This document shows positions 1-8,765 of a stretch of DNA of 16,667 nucleotides, piece after piece. A program made the translations under genes and the position numbers. Origin of the DNA: JAWWPY01 sp964412845 (GTDB lineage: Bacteria; Actinomycetota; Actinomycetes; Streptosporangiales; Streptosporangiaceae). The stretch spans positions 1 to 16,667 of the forward strand of contig CAYPQM010000157.1 of the NCBI GenBank assembly GCA_964412845.1, written 5' to 3'. Each line of letters starts with the position of its first letter. Position 1 is the stretch's first letter. A model generated the notes under the pieces. It saw only the letters and a program-made list of their open reading frames with translations. It was not told the origin of the DNA and did not search any database.

Positions 1-93
1 GATCAGGCCGGTCCCGATCACCACCACGCGGCGGGGGGCTGGCGCCGCGGCCGCCTGGGCCGGCGGTACCCCGCGTGATGGCAGCTCAGTCAC
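1..93 (-). CDS. tyrA: Prephenate dehydrogenase (TyrA), N-terminal fragment
   Basis: Only the first 31 codons are in the window; the rest lies to the left. The frame opens with GTG (93-91), which overlaps the aroH stop as GTGA. After a Pro/Ala-rich leader it reads RRVVVIGTGLI, the first beta-strand and glycine-rich turn of an NAD(P)-binding Rossmann fold. In actinomycetes the gene directly after a monofunctional AroH chorismate mutase is usually tyrA, whose product oxidatively decarboxylates prephenate to 4-hydroxyphenylpyruvate in tyrosine synthesis. The Rossmann start is seen; the TyrA name comes mainly from position next to aroH, and another NAD-dependent dehydrogenase cannot be excluded from 31 residues. 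Translational coupling to aroH is likely because of the overlap. Confidence 0.75.
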   Translation of the reverse strand, partial: MTELPSRGVPPAQAAAAPAPRRVVVIGTGLI

Positions 94-452
94 TGGGCGA
101 TGTCCAGTCGCAGCGCGGTCGCGCCGCGCAGGTACACATGCTGCAGCGCGGCGCGCGACCCAGCCGTCTCCGCGTGCATGAGCAGCCGGACCACCCGTGG
201 CATCGCACCGGGCACCGCGATCTCGGACGCGCAGAGCAGTGGCACATCCTGGAAGCCGATCTTGCGGGCGGCCAGTGCGGGGAACTCCGCGGTGAGATCG
301 GGGGTCGCGGTGAACAGGACGCTGATCACGTCATCGGGAACCAGGCCGTTGCGGACCATGACCTCGGTGACGAGTTCGGTCGTGGCCTCCAGGATCGCGT
401 TGCGCTCATTCGCGTCCACCTGGACCGCGCCGCGGATCGCCCTGACTGTCAC
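90..452 (-). CDS. aroH: Chorismate mutase, AroH type (monofunctional)
   Basis: A 120-residue protein of the AroH class, which forms a pseudo-alpha/beta-barrel trimer and rearranges chorismate to prephenate, the branch step to Phe and Tyr. The Bacillus subtilis AroH active-site residues are all present, shifted by at most one position: Arg7, Cys74, Glu77, Arg89, Tyr107 and Arg115. The length fits the family (about 120-127 residues). The start is GTG at 452, preceded by AAGGAG seven bases upstream. The stop overlaps the GTG of the next gene (tyrA) by four bases, so the two are probably translated together. An 89-base gap separates it from rluB, so it may be the sixth gene of the parA transcript or have its own promoter; I see no clear one. 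Confidence 0.93.
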   Translation of the reverse strand: MTVRAIRGAVQVDANERNAILEATTELVTEVMVRNGLVPDDVISVLFTATPDLTAEFPALAARKIGFQDVPLLCASEIAVPGAMPRVVRLLMHAETAGSRAALQHVYLRGATALRLDIAQ

Positions 453-541
453 CAGCCTGCTCCTTCATGCTGCTCTGTCCCAGGGCTTCCCTGGACCACT
501 CCCGCCCCGGGTACAGATCGCTGTGCTGCGGGTCTCCCAGG
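453..541. other. Gap between rluB and aroH with a small hairpin
   Basis: This 89-base spacer holds the aroH ribosome-binding site (AAGGAG on the minus strand, complement of bases near 460-465) and one short perfect inverted repeat, CCAGGG at 480-485 and CCCTGG at 489-494 with a 3-base loop. The hairpin has no T-run and is short, so it may be only a weak attenuator or mRNA-stability element between rluB and aroH. I see no convincing promoter. Confidence 0.4.
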
Positions 542-1342
542 TTACAGACCGACGGCGGCGTACAGATCGCCGATCTCCCTGGTGCTGAGCTCACGGGTGG
601 CACCAGGCCGCAGCGAGCCGAGTGTGATCGGCCCCACATGGGTCCGGACCAGGCGGCTCACCGGGTGACCGGCCTCGGCGAGCATCCGCCGCACGATGTG
701 CTTACGCCCCTCGTGCAAGGTAATTTCCACCAGGGCCCGGGTCCCCGCGCGCTCGATCACCCGGAATTTGTCCGCGCTGGCCACGCCGTCCTCCAGGTCG
801 ACCCCGCTCATCAGCCGGCGGCCCAGGTCCCTGGGCACCGGTCCTGGCACATCGGCCAGGTAGGTCTTGAGCACCCCGTACCGCGGGTGGGCCAGGCGGT
901 GGGCCAGTTCACCGTCATTCATCAGCAGCATGAGGCCTTCAGTGTCCGAGTCGAGCCTGCCCACGTGGTAGAGCCGCTCGGTGTAGTTGCCGAGGAAGTC
1001 GGCGATCGTCGGCCGGCCCCGGTCGTCCGACATGGTGGTAAGTACCCCGGGCGGCTTGTTCAGCGCGAGGTACACGAGGTCCTGGCGGGCGGGGATGCGC
1101 CTGCCGTCCACCCGGATGATCTGCTGCTGCGGGTCAACCCGGGCGCCGTACCTGCGGACCGTCTCCCCGTCCACCTCGACGCGGCCCTCGCCGATCAGTT
1201 CCTCACAGCGTCTCCGGCTGCCCACCCCGGCGGCGGCGAGGACTTTCTGCAGCCGGACGCCGCCCGGGACGTCGGTGAGCGTGTCCCGCTCCCCGTCGTC
1301 GCCCAGCTCACTCCCCCGCCGGTCAGGAGTTCGTGGGCTCAT
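542..1342 (-). CDS. rluB: rRNA pseudouridine synthase, RluB/RsuA family
   Basis: A 266-residue pseudouridine synthase of the RsuA/RluB/RluE/RluF family, which converts a specific uridine in rRNA (23S for RluB) to pseudouridine. An N-terminal S4 RNA-binding domain begins around residue 30 (VRLQKVLAAAGVGSRRRCEE). The catalytic motif GRLDSDTEGL follows at about residues 128-137, with the nucleophilic Asp at 131. The later EGRKHIVRRM motif is also family-typical. I chose ATG at 1342: it has GAGGA eight bases upstream and overlaps the scpB end by 20 bases; an in-frame start at 1369 lacks this support. Its place after scpA-scpB is the conserved order in both Firmicutes and Actinobacteria. Exact rRNA target is inferred, not visible. 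Confidence 0.93.
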   Translation of the reverse strand: MSPRTPDRRGSELGDDGERDTLTDVPGGVRLQKVLAAAGVGSRRRCEELIGEGRVEVDGETVRRYGARVDPQQQIIRVDGRRIPARQDLVYLALNKPPGVLTTMSDDRGRPTIADFLGNYTERLYHVGRLDSDTEGLMLLMNDGELAHRLAHPRYGVLKTYLADVPGPVPRDLGRRLMSGVDLEDGVASADKFRVIERAGTRALVEITLHEGRKHIVRRMLAEAGHPVSRLVRTHVGPITLGSLRPGATRELSTREIGDLYAAVGL

Positions 1343-1940
1343 CACCGGCATCCTCAGGGTCATCGACATGATCGGGCAAGAAGGGCGCGAGCTCGGGCAG
1401 TTCCGCCAGGCTGGCCAGGCCCAGCCGTTCCAGGAAGTAGCCGGTTGTCCGGTAGAGAATAGCCCCCGTCTCGGGATCGGTGCCCGCTTCCTCGACCAGG
1501 CCGCGCAGTCCCAGCGTGCGCATCACCCCGTCGCAGTTGACTCCCCGGACCGCGGACACCCGGGCCCGGCTCACTGGCTGGCGGTAGGCGACCACCGCGA
1601 GGGTCTCCAGCGCGGCCTGGGTAAGCCGGACCTCCTGCCCGTCGCGGACGAACCGTTCCACCACCGGGGCGCATTCCTCGCGGGTGTAGAACCGCCATCC
1701 GCCGGCCACCTCACGCAGGTCGAACCCGCGCTCTTCCGCGGTGTACGCGGCGGCCAGCTCCCGGCAGGCCTCGGCGATTTCCTCCCGCGGCCGCTCAAGC
1801 ACCTGCGCGATCATGACCTCCGGCACCGGTTCGTCGACGACGAGCAGGATGGCCTCCAGGCAGGCCCGCAGACCCGGCAGCGACTGACCATCCGCCGCGC
1901 CGCCCCCGTCCGAGACCAGGTGGCCGTTCTCCGTAGTCAC
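1323..1940 (-). CDS. scpB: Segregation and condensation protein B (ScpB)
   Basis: A 205-residue ScpB, the dimeric winged-helix (kite) subunit that binds the central part of ScpA in the SMC-ScpA-ScpB condensin complex on the nucleoid. The family pattern is visible: an N-terminal helix set (LEAILLVVDEPVPEVMIAQVL), the REVAGGWRFYTREE segment, then the most conserved block LTQAALETLAVVAYRQPVSRARVSAVRG near residues 107-134, and a C-terminal second winged helix ending in TTGYFLERLGL. The start is GTG at 1940 with GGAGG seven bases upstream, and it overlaps the scpA stop as GTGA, so ScpA and ScpB are translationally coupled as expected for complex partners. The acidic C-terminal tail is unremarkable. 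Confidence 0.95.
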   Translation of the reverse strand: MTTENGHLVSDGGGAADGQSLPGLRACLEAILLVVDEPVPEVMIAQVLERPREEIAEACRELAAAYTAEERGFDLREVAGGWRFYTREECAPVVERFVRDGQEVRLTQAALETLAVVAYRQPVSRARVSAVRGVNCDGVMRTLGLRGLVEEAGTDPETGAILYRTTGYFLERLGLASLAELPELAPFLPDHVDDPEDAGDEPTNS

Positions 1941-2782
1941 TCGCTGTCCTCCTGCGTCGACGCCGCCGGCCCGCCCGGTTCCGCCGGGGAGCGCGGACCA
2001 GCCGGCACCCAGGTCACGTACAGCTCACCGAGCGGGGTGACCTGCTCGAACGAGACGCTACCTTCACGGTAGAGCTCCAGCAGCGCCAGGAAGCGCGCCA
2101 CCACCTCGTAGGTCCCCGCGCAGTCGGACGTGAGCCGGCGGAAGGTCGCCCGGCCCAGCCGGCCCAGCTGCCCGGCCAGTATCACGGCCTGCTCCCGCAC
2201 GGTGGTCTGCGGCGCGTGGATGTGCTCGGTGGACACCACCGGGACCGGGCGGGGAGCCAGCGTCCGGGCGGCGATCGCGGCGAACTCCACCGGGCCCAGG
2301 CCGAGCAGCACTTCCGGGAGCAACTGGGCGAACCGCGGCTCGACCGGTACCCGCCGTGCGAACCTGCGGGCCTGGACGGTCATCCGGCCCGCGAACACCG
2401 CCGCCACCTCCTTGTAGGCGCGGTACTGCAGGAGACGGGCGAAAAGCAGGTCCCTGGCCTCGAGCAAGGCCAGGTCCTCTTCGTCCTCCACCTCACCCGC
2501 AGGCAGCAGCCTGGCCGCCTTCAGGTCAAGCAGCGTAGCGGCGACGACCAGGAAATAACTCGCCTGATCCAGGTCCCATCCGTCGGCGCGGGCCCGGATG
2601 AAGGCGATGAACTCATCGGTGACCTGGGAGAGCGAGACCTCCGTGATGTCCAGTTTGTGCTTGGAGATCAGCCCGAGCAGCAGGTCGAACGGGCCCTCGA
2701 ACACATCAAGGTGTACTTCGAACGCGCCGGCCGGCTGGGACGGCGCCTCGTCGCCGGGGTCAGCAGTCACCTCACGGATCAC
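1937..2782 (-). CDS. scpA: Segregation and condensation protein A (ScpA)
   Basis: A 281-residue kleisin ScpA, which bridges the SMC heads and carries ScpB in the bacterial condensin. The signature N-terminal block is clear: FEVHLDVFEGPFDLLLGLIS followed by KHKLDITEVSLSQVTDEFI (about residues 22-60), then the helix rich in LVVAATLLDLKAARLLP, a Glu-rich linker, and a C-terminal winged helix (FLALLELYREGSVSFEQVTPLGELYV) that contacts the SMC head. Start at GTG 2782 overlaps the stop of the upstream small gene as GTGA; a GTG five codons later is an alternative. Its neighbours (ParA-like ATPase, ScpB, RluB) are the usual actinobacterial set. SMC itself is outside the window. Confidence 0.95.
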   Translation of the reverse strand: MIREVTADPGDEAPSQPAGAFEVHLDVFEGPFDLLLGLISKHKLDITEVSLSQVTDEFIAFIRARADGWDLDQASYFLVVAATLLDLKAARLLPAGEVEDEEDLALLEARDLLFARLLQYRAYKEVAAVFAGRMTVQARRFARRVPVEPRFAQLLPEVLLGLGPVEFAAIAARTLAPRPVPVVSTEHIHAPQTTVREQAVILAGQLGRLGRATFRRLTSDCAGTYEVVARFLALLELYREGSVSFEQVTPLGELYVTWVPAGPRSPAEPGGPAASTQEDSE

Positions 2783-3114
2783 CTGGGACCTGTCCCGTCC
2801 CGCAGCCGCCGTGCCACCAGGCTGGCGGTGCCATCGGCGTCCAGGTCCGCGAGAAGCACCGCGATGGCCTCACGGACCAGCCGGCCGCGGTCCACCGGGA
2901 TCCCGTAGGCGAGCAGCGCCAGCCGGGCGCGCTCCAAGTCGAGAAGCTCACCAGCGGAGAGGTAGACGGTGATCTTGTGCGGATGGGACTCACGCCCGCT
3001 CGCATGGCGGCCATCATCGGTGGACGGGCCAGGCGCCGCGGGGCGGAGCAGCTCGGCGATTCCCGGCAGGCTCACCCGCCGCGAACGGGACCCGCGCGCC
3101 CTGTCTGCCGCCAC
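2779..3114 (-). CDS. Small ribbon-helix-helix-like protein between parA and scpA
   Basis: A 111-residue protein without a recognised name. After a basic, disordered-looking N-terminus, residues from about 47 read HKITVYLSAGELLDLERAR, then a turn (GIPVDRG) and a second helix RLVREAIAVLLADLDADG. That is the beta-strand/helix/helix layout of a ribbon-helix-helix DNA-binding protein, so a DNA-binding partner of ParA or of the condensin is an inference. The start is uncertain: GTG 3114 has AAGGAGG ten bases upstream inside parA, while GTG 3075 overlaps the parA stop as GTGA, matching the overlap style of this operon, and would give 98 residues. Its own stop overlaps the scpA start. A gene of this kind at this position is, to my knowledge, common in Streptomyces-like genomes. 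Confidence 0.8.
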   Translation of the reverse strand: MAADRARGSRSRRVSLPGIAELLRPAAPGPSTDDGRHASGRESHPHKITVYLSAGELLDLERARLALLAYGIPVDRGRLVREAIAVLLADLDADGTASLVARRLRDGTGPR

Positions 3115-3977
3115 CGCTCCAGCACCTCCTTGGCGAGTTCCCGGTAGGAACTCGCTCCCGTGGACGCAGAGTCAAACCGGGTGATCGGCTCGCCGGCGAC
3201 GGTGGCGTCAGGGAATCGCACGGTGCGGTTGATCACCGTGTGAAACACCTTGTCGCCGAATCCCTTCACCACCTCGGCGAGAACTTCCCGGGAATGCAGC
3301 GTCCGCGAGTCGTACATGGTGGCGAGCAGCCCGTCGATGCCCAGCCGGGGGTTGAGCCGGCTCGACACCTTGTCGATGGTTTCCAGCAGCAGGGCGACCC
3401 CGCGCAGCGCGAAGTACTCGCACTCCAGCGGCACCAGCACGCCAGCCGCGCAGGCGAGCGCGTTGACGGTGAGCAGGCCGAGCGACGGCTGGCAGTCGAT
3501 CAGGACGATGTCGTAGTCGGGCAGCAGCGGCTCAAGCACCCCGCCGAGCACGAACTCCCGGCCCACCTCATGGACCAGTTGCACCTCAGCGCCGGACAGG
3601 TCGATGTTGCTGGGCAGCAGATCCATGCCATCCACGTTGGTCTTGAAGACCACGTCGCTGGCTTGGCGGCCCCGCTCCAGAAGCAGGTTGTAGACGGTGT
3701 ACTCAAGCTCGTGCGGCTGGAAACCGAGCCCGACGGACAGCGCGCCCTGCGGGTCAAAATCCACCAGGAGAATGCGCCGGCCCTGCTCGGCCAAGGCCGC
3801 GCCGAGGTTGATGGTCGTCGTGGTCTTGCCGACGCCACCCTTCTGGTTGCACACCGCGATGATCTGGGCCGGACCGTGGGTCAGCAGCGGCTCTGGATCG
3901 GGAAACACCGGCAGGGGACGCCCCGTGGGCCCGATCGTGCCGAGCTCGGATTGGATCGTATAGGGCTCTGCCACCAT
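3072..3977 (-). CDS. parA: ParA-like chromosome-partitioning ATPase
   Basis: A 301-residue ParA/Soj-family ATPase. The deviant Walker A motif KGGVGKTTTT lies at about residues 46-55, Walker A' LLVDFDPQG at about 70-78, and Walker B VLIDCQPSLG at about 158-167. Such ATPases bind the nucleoid in the ATP-dimer form and move or position partner complexes. The start is ATG 3977, because GGGGAGG sits eight bases upstream; the in-frame GTG at 3986 would fall directly on that ribosome-binding site. It opens the scpA-scpB-rluB unit, far from any parB in this window, so it is likely the second, condensin-linked ParA of actinomycetes and not the origin-proximal parAB pair. That reading is inference. Confidence 0.9.
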   Translation of the reverse strand: MVAEPYTIQSELGTIGPTGRPLPVFPDPEPLLTHGPAQIIAVCNQKGGVGKTTTTINLGAALAEQGRRILLVDFDPQGALSVGLGFQPHELEYTVYNLLLERGRQASDVVFKTNVDGMDLLPSNIDLSGAEVQLVHEVGREFVLGGVLEPLLPDYDIVLIDCQPSLGLLTVNALACAAGVLVPLECEYFALRGVALLLETIDKVSSRLNPRLGIDGLLATMYDSRTLHSREVLAEVVKGFGDKVFHTVINRTVRFPDATVAGEPITRFDSASTGASSYRELAKEVLERWRQTGRAGPVRGG

Positions 3978-4027
3978 CTGCTGCACCTCCCCGGCGGATT
4001 GAGCAGAATACCTCCGCTGAAACCCGG

Positions 4028-4056
4028 ACTCTAGGGCCTGCCTTCGCCCGCGGCAA
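4028..4056 (-). promoter_or_regulatory. Probable housekeeping-sigma promoter of the parA-scpAB operon
   Basis: On the minus strand a -35 box TTGCCG (4056-4051) and a -10 box TAGAGT (4033-4028) are separated by exactly 17 bases. Both fit the actinobacterial primary-sigma pattern (TTGxxx and TAnnnT). A transcript would start near 4021 and carry a leader of roughly 45 bases containing the GGGGAGG of parA. Two related CCG(G)TTTGT words, at 4066-4073 and 4087-4095 on the plus strand, lie just upstream of the -35 box. Confidence 0.6.
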
Positions 4057-4096
4057 GCCGACTCACCGTTTGTGCCTATCCCAGCGCCGGTTTGTC

Positions 4097-5086
4097 CTAC
4101 CCGAGCGCCCGCGGATGCGCCGCTGAGTACACCTCACGGAGTTTATCCACCGTCACGAGCGTGTAGATCTGGGTGGTCGTGACCGAGGCGTGCCCGAGCA
4201 GTTCCTGTACCACCCGGACGTCCGCGCCACCATCGAGCAGGTGGGTAGCGAACGAGTGCCGCAAGGTGTGCGGCGACACCCCCGGCAAGCCGGCTTGCAC
4301 GGCGGCCGCCTTCAGCACGGCCCAGGCGCCCTGCCTGGTGAGACGGCTGCCCCGCACGTTCAGGAAGACCGCCGGGCTGGCGGACACGCGCTGGGACGCG
4401 GCGGCGAAGGCGGGCCGCGCCCGGACCAGGTAGGCATCGAGCGCGTCGCGCGCGTACCGGCCCACCGGCACGATCCGCTGCTTGCCGCCCTTGCCAGAGA
4501 GCCGGATCGTGCCGGGCGGGCGGGCCGCCTGCCCGCTGGCCGGCCCATCGTCCGGCTGGGCCGCCGCGGCGAAGCCCAGGTCGTCCACATCCAGGCCGAC
4601 GGCTTCGGAGATCCGCGCCCCGGTGCCGTACAGAAGCTCAAGCAGCGCCCGGTCGCGCAGCGGCCGCAGATCCCCCGGGCCGCCGCCCGATCCGGTCGCG
4701 GCGATCAGCCGCTCCACGTCAGGCACGGCGATGGCCCTGGGCAGCCGCCGCGGCGGGGCGGGCGGCCGCACCTGGCTGGCCGGGTCAGACCCAGCCAGGC
4801 CTTCGGCGGCCGCGAACGCGTGCAAGCCGCGCACGGCGACCACGGCCCGGCCCGCCGAACTCGCGGCCAGCGGCACGTGCTCCTGGTCGCCCTCGCGCAG
4901 CCCGGCCAGGAACGCCGCCACGTCCTCCGTGGTGATCTCGCCGATCACCGTCCGGCCCGTGGCGGCGAGCGCCGCCTGGTAGCGCAGCAGGTCCCTGCGG
5001 TAGGCCTCCAGCGTGTGGGCGGCCAGGCCGCGCTCGATCGTCAGGTGATCGAGGTACCGGCCGACCGCCGCTTCCAGGCTGGTCAG
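4097..5086 (-). CDS. xerD: Tyrosine recombinase XerD, apparent CTG start
   Basis: XerD acts with XerC at dif to resolve chromosome dimers. The catalytic set is complete in CTG-start numbering: Arg158 (GTGARISEA), Lys199 (SGKGGKQR), His273 and Arg276 (HTLRHSF), His299 (LLGHAS) and Tyr308 (TTQIYT). The family's N-terminal core-binding domain (YLDHLTIERGLAAHTLEAY, then RRDLLRYQ) is encoded upstream of the first in-frame GTG (4948), so that GTG would remove about 46 conserved residues. No ATG, GTG or TTG exists in frame further upstream near here. The best start is CTG at 5086, overlapping the ald stop (CTGA), with GAGG seven bases before it; this gives 329 residues. A Gly/Pro/Ala-rich insert of about 20 residues lies before the catalytic Lys. 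Confidence 0.88.
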   Translation of the reverse strand: MTSLEAAVGRYLDHLTIERGLAAHTLEAYRRDLLRYQAALAATGRTVIGEITTEDVAAFLAGLREGDQEHVPLAASSAGRAVVAVRGLHAFAAAEGLAGSDPASQVRPPAPPRRLPRAIAVPDVERLIAATGSGGGPGDLRPLRDRALLELLYGTGARISEAVGLDVDDLGFAAAAQPDDGPASGQAARPPGTIRLSGKGGKQRIVPVGRYARDALDAYLVRARPAFAAASQRVSASPAVFLNVRGSRLTRQGAWAVLKAAAVQAGLPGVSPHTLRHSFATHLLDGGADVRVVQELLGHASVTTTQIYTLVTVDKLREVYSAAHPRALG

Positions 5087-6198
5087 CGGAGCACCTCGCC
5101 GACCGCGGTGAACGGCAGGCCGTGCGCGTCGGCGACCGGCTGGCAGGTCAGCGCGCCCTCGTAGGTGTGCAGCCCCGCGGCGAGAGCGTCGTCGGCCCGC
5201 ATCGCGGCACGCCAGCCCCGGTTCGCGAGTTCCACCGCGTACGGCAGCGTGACGTTGGTCAGCGCGTAGGTGGAGGTGTGCGGGACCGCGCCCGGCATGT
5301 TCGCCACGCAGTAGAACAGGGACTGGTGCACCAGGTAGGTCGGCGCGGCATGGGTCGTCGGATGCGAGTCCTCGAAGCAGCCGCCCTGGTCGATGGAGAT
5401 GTCCACGAGCACCGAGCCTGGCTTCATCCGGGACACGAGTTCATTGGAGACGAGCATGGGCGCCTTCGCCCCTGGCACCAGCACGGCCCCGATGACGAGG
5501 TCGGCGTCGAGCACCGCGCGCTCGACCTCGTAGCTGTTCGACGCGACCGTCTGCAGGTGCCCCTGGTAGATCGCGTCCGCCGCGCGCAGCCGCGCCACGT
5601 TCTTGTCCAGCAGCAGGACCTCGGCCTGCATGCCGAGCGCGATCGCGGCCGCGTTCATGCCGGAGACCCCGGCGCCGAGCACCACGACCTTGGCCGCGTA
5701 GACACCGGACACCCCGCCCATCAGGACGCCCCGGCCGCCGCCGTCCCGCTGCAGGTGATGCGCGCCCACCTGCGGCGCCATCCGCCCGGCCACCTCGGAC
5801 ATCGGCGCGAGCAGCGGCAGCGACCGGTCGGGCAGCTGGACGGTCTCGTACGCGATCGCGATGGTGCCCGCGCCGAGCAACGCCTCGGTGCAGCCCAGCG
5901 AGGCCGCGAGGTGCAGGTAGGTGAAGAGCACCTGGCCCTTGCGCATCCGGTGGTACTCCTGCTCCACCGGCTCCTTGACCTTGAGGATCAGGTCGCCTGC
6001 CTGCCAGACGTCGTCGGCCTCAGGCAGGATGGCCGCGCCCGCGGCCGTGAAGTCCTCATCGGGAATGGCCGAGCCGGTGCCGGCGTCGCGCTCGATGAAC
6101 ACCTCATGACCCGAGCGCACCAGCTCATGCACGCCGGCCGGCGTGATCGCGACGCGGTACTCGTGGTTCTTGACCTCTTTGGGAACGCCCACCCTCAT
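5083..6198 (-). CDS. ald: Alanine dehydrogenase
   Basis: A 371-residue NAD-dependent L-alanine dehydrogenase, interconverting L-alanine and pyruvate plus ammonia; the length equals that of the Mycobacterium tuberculosis enzyme. Key residues fall at the same numbers as in that enzyme: Lys75 (KVKEP), His96 (TYLHLA) and Asp270 (DISIDQGG). The N-terminal MRVGVPKE motif and the nucleotide-binding VVVLGAGVSG (about 171-180) are present. I chose ATG 6198, with AGAGGG nine bases upstream; an in-frame start at 6228 adds ten residues not found in the family. xerD begins on the ald stop codon, so the two share a transcript. The upstream gap carries hairpins that probably end the pyrG-Nudix unit. Confidence 0.95.
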   Translation of the reverse strand: MRVGVPKEVKNHEYRVAITPAGVHELVRSGHEVFIERDAGTGSAIPDEDFTAAGAAILPEADDVWQAGDLILKVKEPVEQEYHRMRKGQVLFTYLHLAASLGCTEALLGAGTIAIAYETVQLPDRSLPLLAPMSEVAGRMAPQVGAHHLQRDGGGRGVLMGGVSGVYAAKVVVLGAGVSGMNAAAIALGMQAEVLLLDKNVARLRAADAIYQGHLQTVASNSYEVERAVLDADLVIGAVLVPGAKAPMLVSNELVSRMKPGSVLVDISIDQGGCFEDSHPTTHAAPTYLVHQSLFYCVANMPGAVPHTSTYALTNVTLPYAVELANRGWRAAMRADDALAAGLHTYEGALTCQPVADAHGLPFTAVGEVLR

Positions 6199-6227
6199 GG
6201 CTGCAAGCCCTCTCTTCGTCGCCACCA

Positions 6228-6245
6228 CCCGGCCTCGTTGCCGGG
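6228..6245. terminator. Short hairpin in the Nudix-ald gap
   Basis: CCCGGC (6228-6233) and GCCGGG (6240-6245) form a perfect 6-bp stem with a 6-base loop. It sits downstream of the Nudix gene and upstream of ald in the direction of transcription. There is no T-run. Together with the neighbouring hairpin at 6263-6281 it may end the pyrG-Nudix transcript or shape the ald leader. Confidence 0.35.
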
Positions 6246-6262
6246 CGGCAGGAGTCCTGGCG

Positions 6263-6281
6263 GACCCGCCCGCCGCGGGTC
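6263..6281 (-). terminator. Hairpin at the end of the Nudix gene
   Basis: GACCCGC (6263-6269) and GCGGGTC (6275-6281) form a perfect 7-bp GC-rich stem with a 5-base loop. The arm overlaps the Nudix stop codon (TGA at 6282-6280). A T-less GC-rich stem is common for actinobacterial terminators, but function is only inferred. Confidence 0.4.
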
Positions 6282-6941
6282 AGTGCTCGGGCGCGTCCGC
6301 GCGGCGGAGCACCGTGAACCTGGTCTGGCTGGCCGCATACGCGGACAAGATACCCACACCGGTCACGCCATTGTGCAGGTCACCTGCGAGAAACCGGGCC
6401 ACCGCCTGCTCCAGCGGCAGCCAGGCGACCAGCAGGTGCGCCTCCTCGTGTTGCCGAACGTACCGCCGCTGCGATTCCGGGACCAGCATGAGGTCACGGG
6501 CGAGGAACATCCGCAGGCGCTCGGTCGAGATGCCCGGCGAGGTGAAGAAGTCAGCGAGGACGCGCCAGTCCGCGGCCTGGTACCCGGTCTCCTCCAGCAA
6601 TTCCCGCTGGGCGGTCGCCAGCAACGGCTCGCCGGACACGTCACGCAGGCCGGCCGGAAGCTCCCAGAGCAGGCGGCCGACCGGATGCCGGTACTGGCGG
6701 ATCATCAGGATCCGCGCGGCCTCGTCCAGGGCCAGCACCGCGACAGCCCCGGGGTGCTCCACCACCTGCCGCGACAGGACCTCACCGTCCGGCATCCGGA
6801 CCGCGTCCGTGCGGAGCGCCGCGACCGGCCCCCGGGCGTTCTCCACCGACGAGACCACCGGCCAGTGCTCGGGACTGTCCTGGAACATGGCCTCGGTCCC
6901 GGCCGGGCCGGGAGCTCCCGCCAGGCCGGACTGGTCCGGGC

Positions 6942-6945
<4 letters not shown>
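6280..6945 (-). CDS. Nudix hydrolase, ADP-ribose pyrophosphatase-like
   Basis: A 221-residue Nudix protein. The Nudix box runs from about residue 99 (GLRDVSGE) to 122 (RELLEETGY); Glu118 and Glu119 are the expected metal ligands. The preceding MIRQYRHPVGRLLWELPAG is typical of the ADP-ribose pyrophosphatase branch, which splits ADP-ribose to AMP and ribose 5-phosphate; the exact substrate is inferred. ATG 6945 overlaps the pyrG stop as ATGA, so the two are probably coupled, and the same pyrG-Nudix pair precedes xerD in Mycobacterium. The first 19 residues are Gly/Pro/Ala-rich, and Met20 (6888) is an alternative start. Confidence 0.9.
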
Positions 6946-8639
<1,694 letters not shown>

Positions 8640-8696
8640 CTGAAGGCTCCCGTGGTCGGTGCAGTGCGGGAAATCCCGCCGGTCCACGGACCATCA

Positions 8697-8718
8697 GAAT
8701 ATCAGCCGACCGATATTC
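8697..8718. promoter_or_regulatory. AT-rich inverted repeat upstream of pyrG
   Basis: GAATATC (8697-8703) and GATATTC (8712-8718) form a perfect 7-bp dyad around an 8-base centre, in otherwise GC-rich DNA. On the minus strand its downstream arm overlaps a TATTCT -10-like hexamer placed eight bases before a GTG that could start pyrG. An operator over the pyrG promoter is the simplest reading. As RNA it could also fold (9 bp with one G-U pair and a UCGG loop), but there is no T-run, so a terminator for the upstream gene is less likely. Confidence 0.45.
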
Positions 8719-8765
8719 CCCTGCGCAGCGACACAAAATAGGGCCGCGGGATGCTCCGCCTCTGG

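Noticed and set aside
4097..4948. Considered xerD as a truncated recombinase or pseudogene starting at GTG 4948
   Set aside because: The conserved N-terminal residues continue in frame upstream without a stop to a well-placed CTG, and all catalytic residues are intact.
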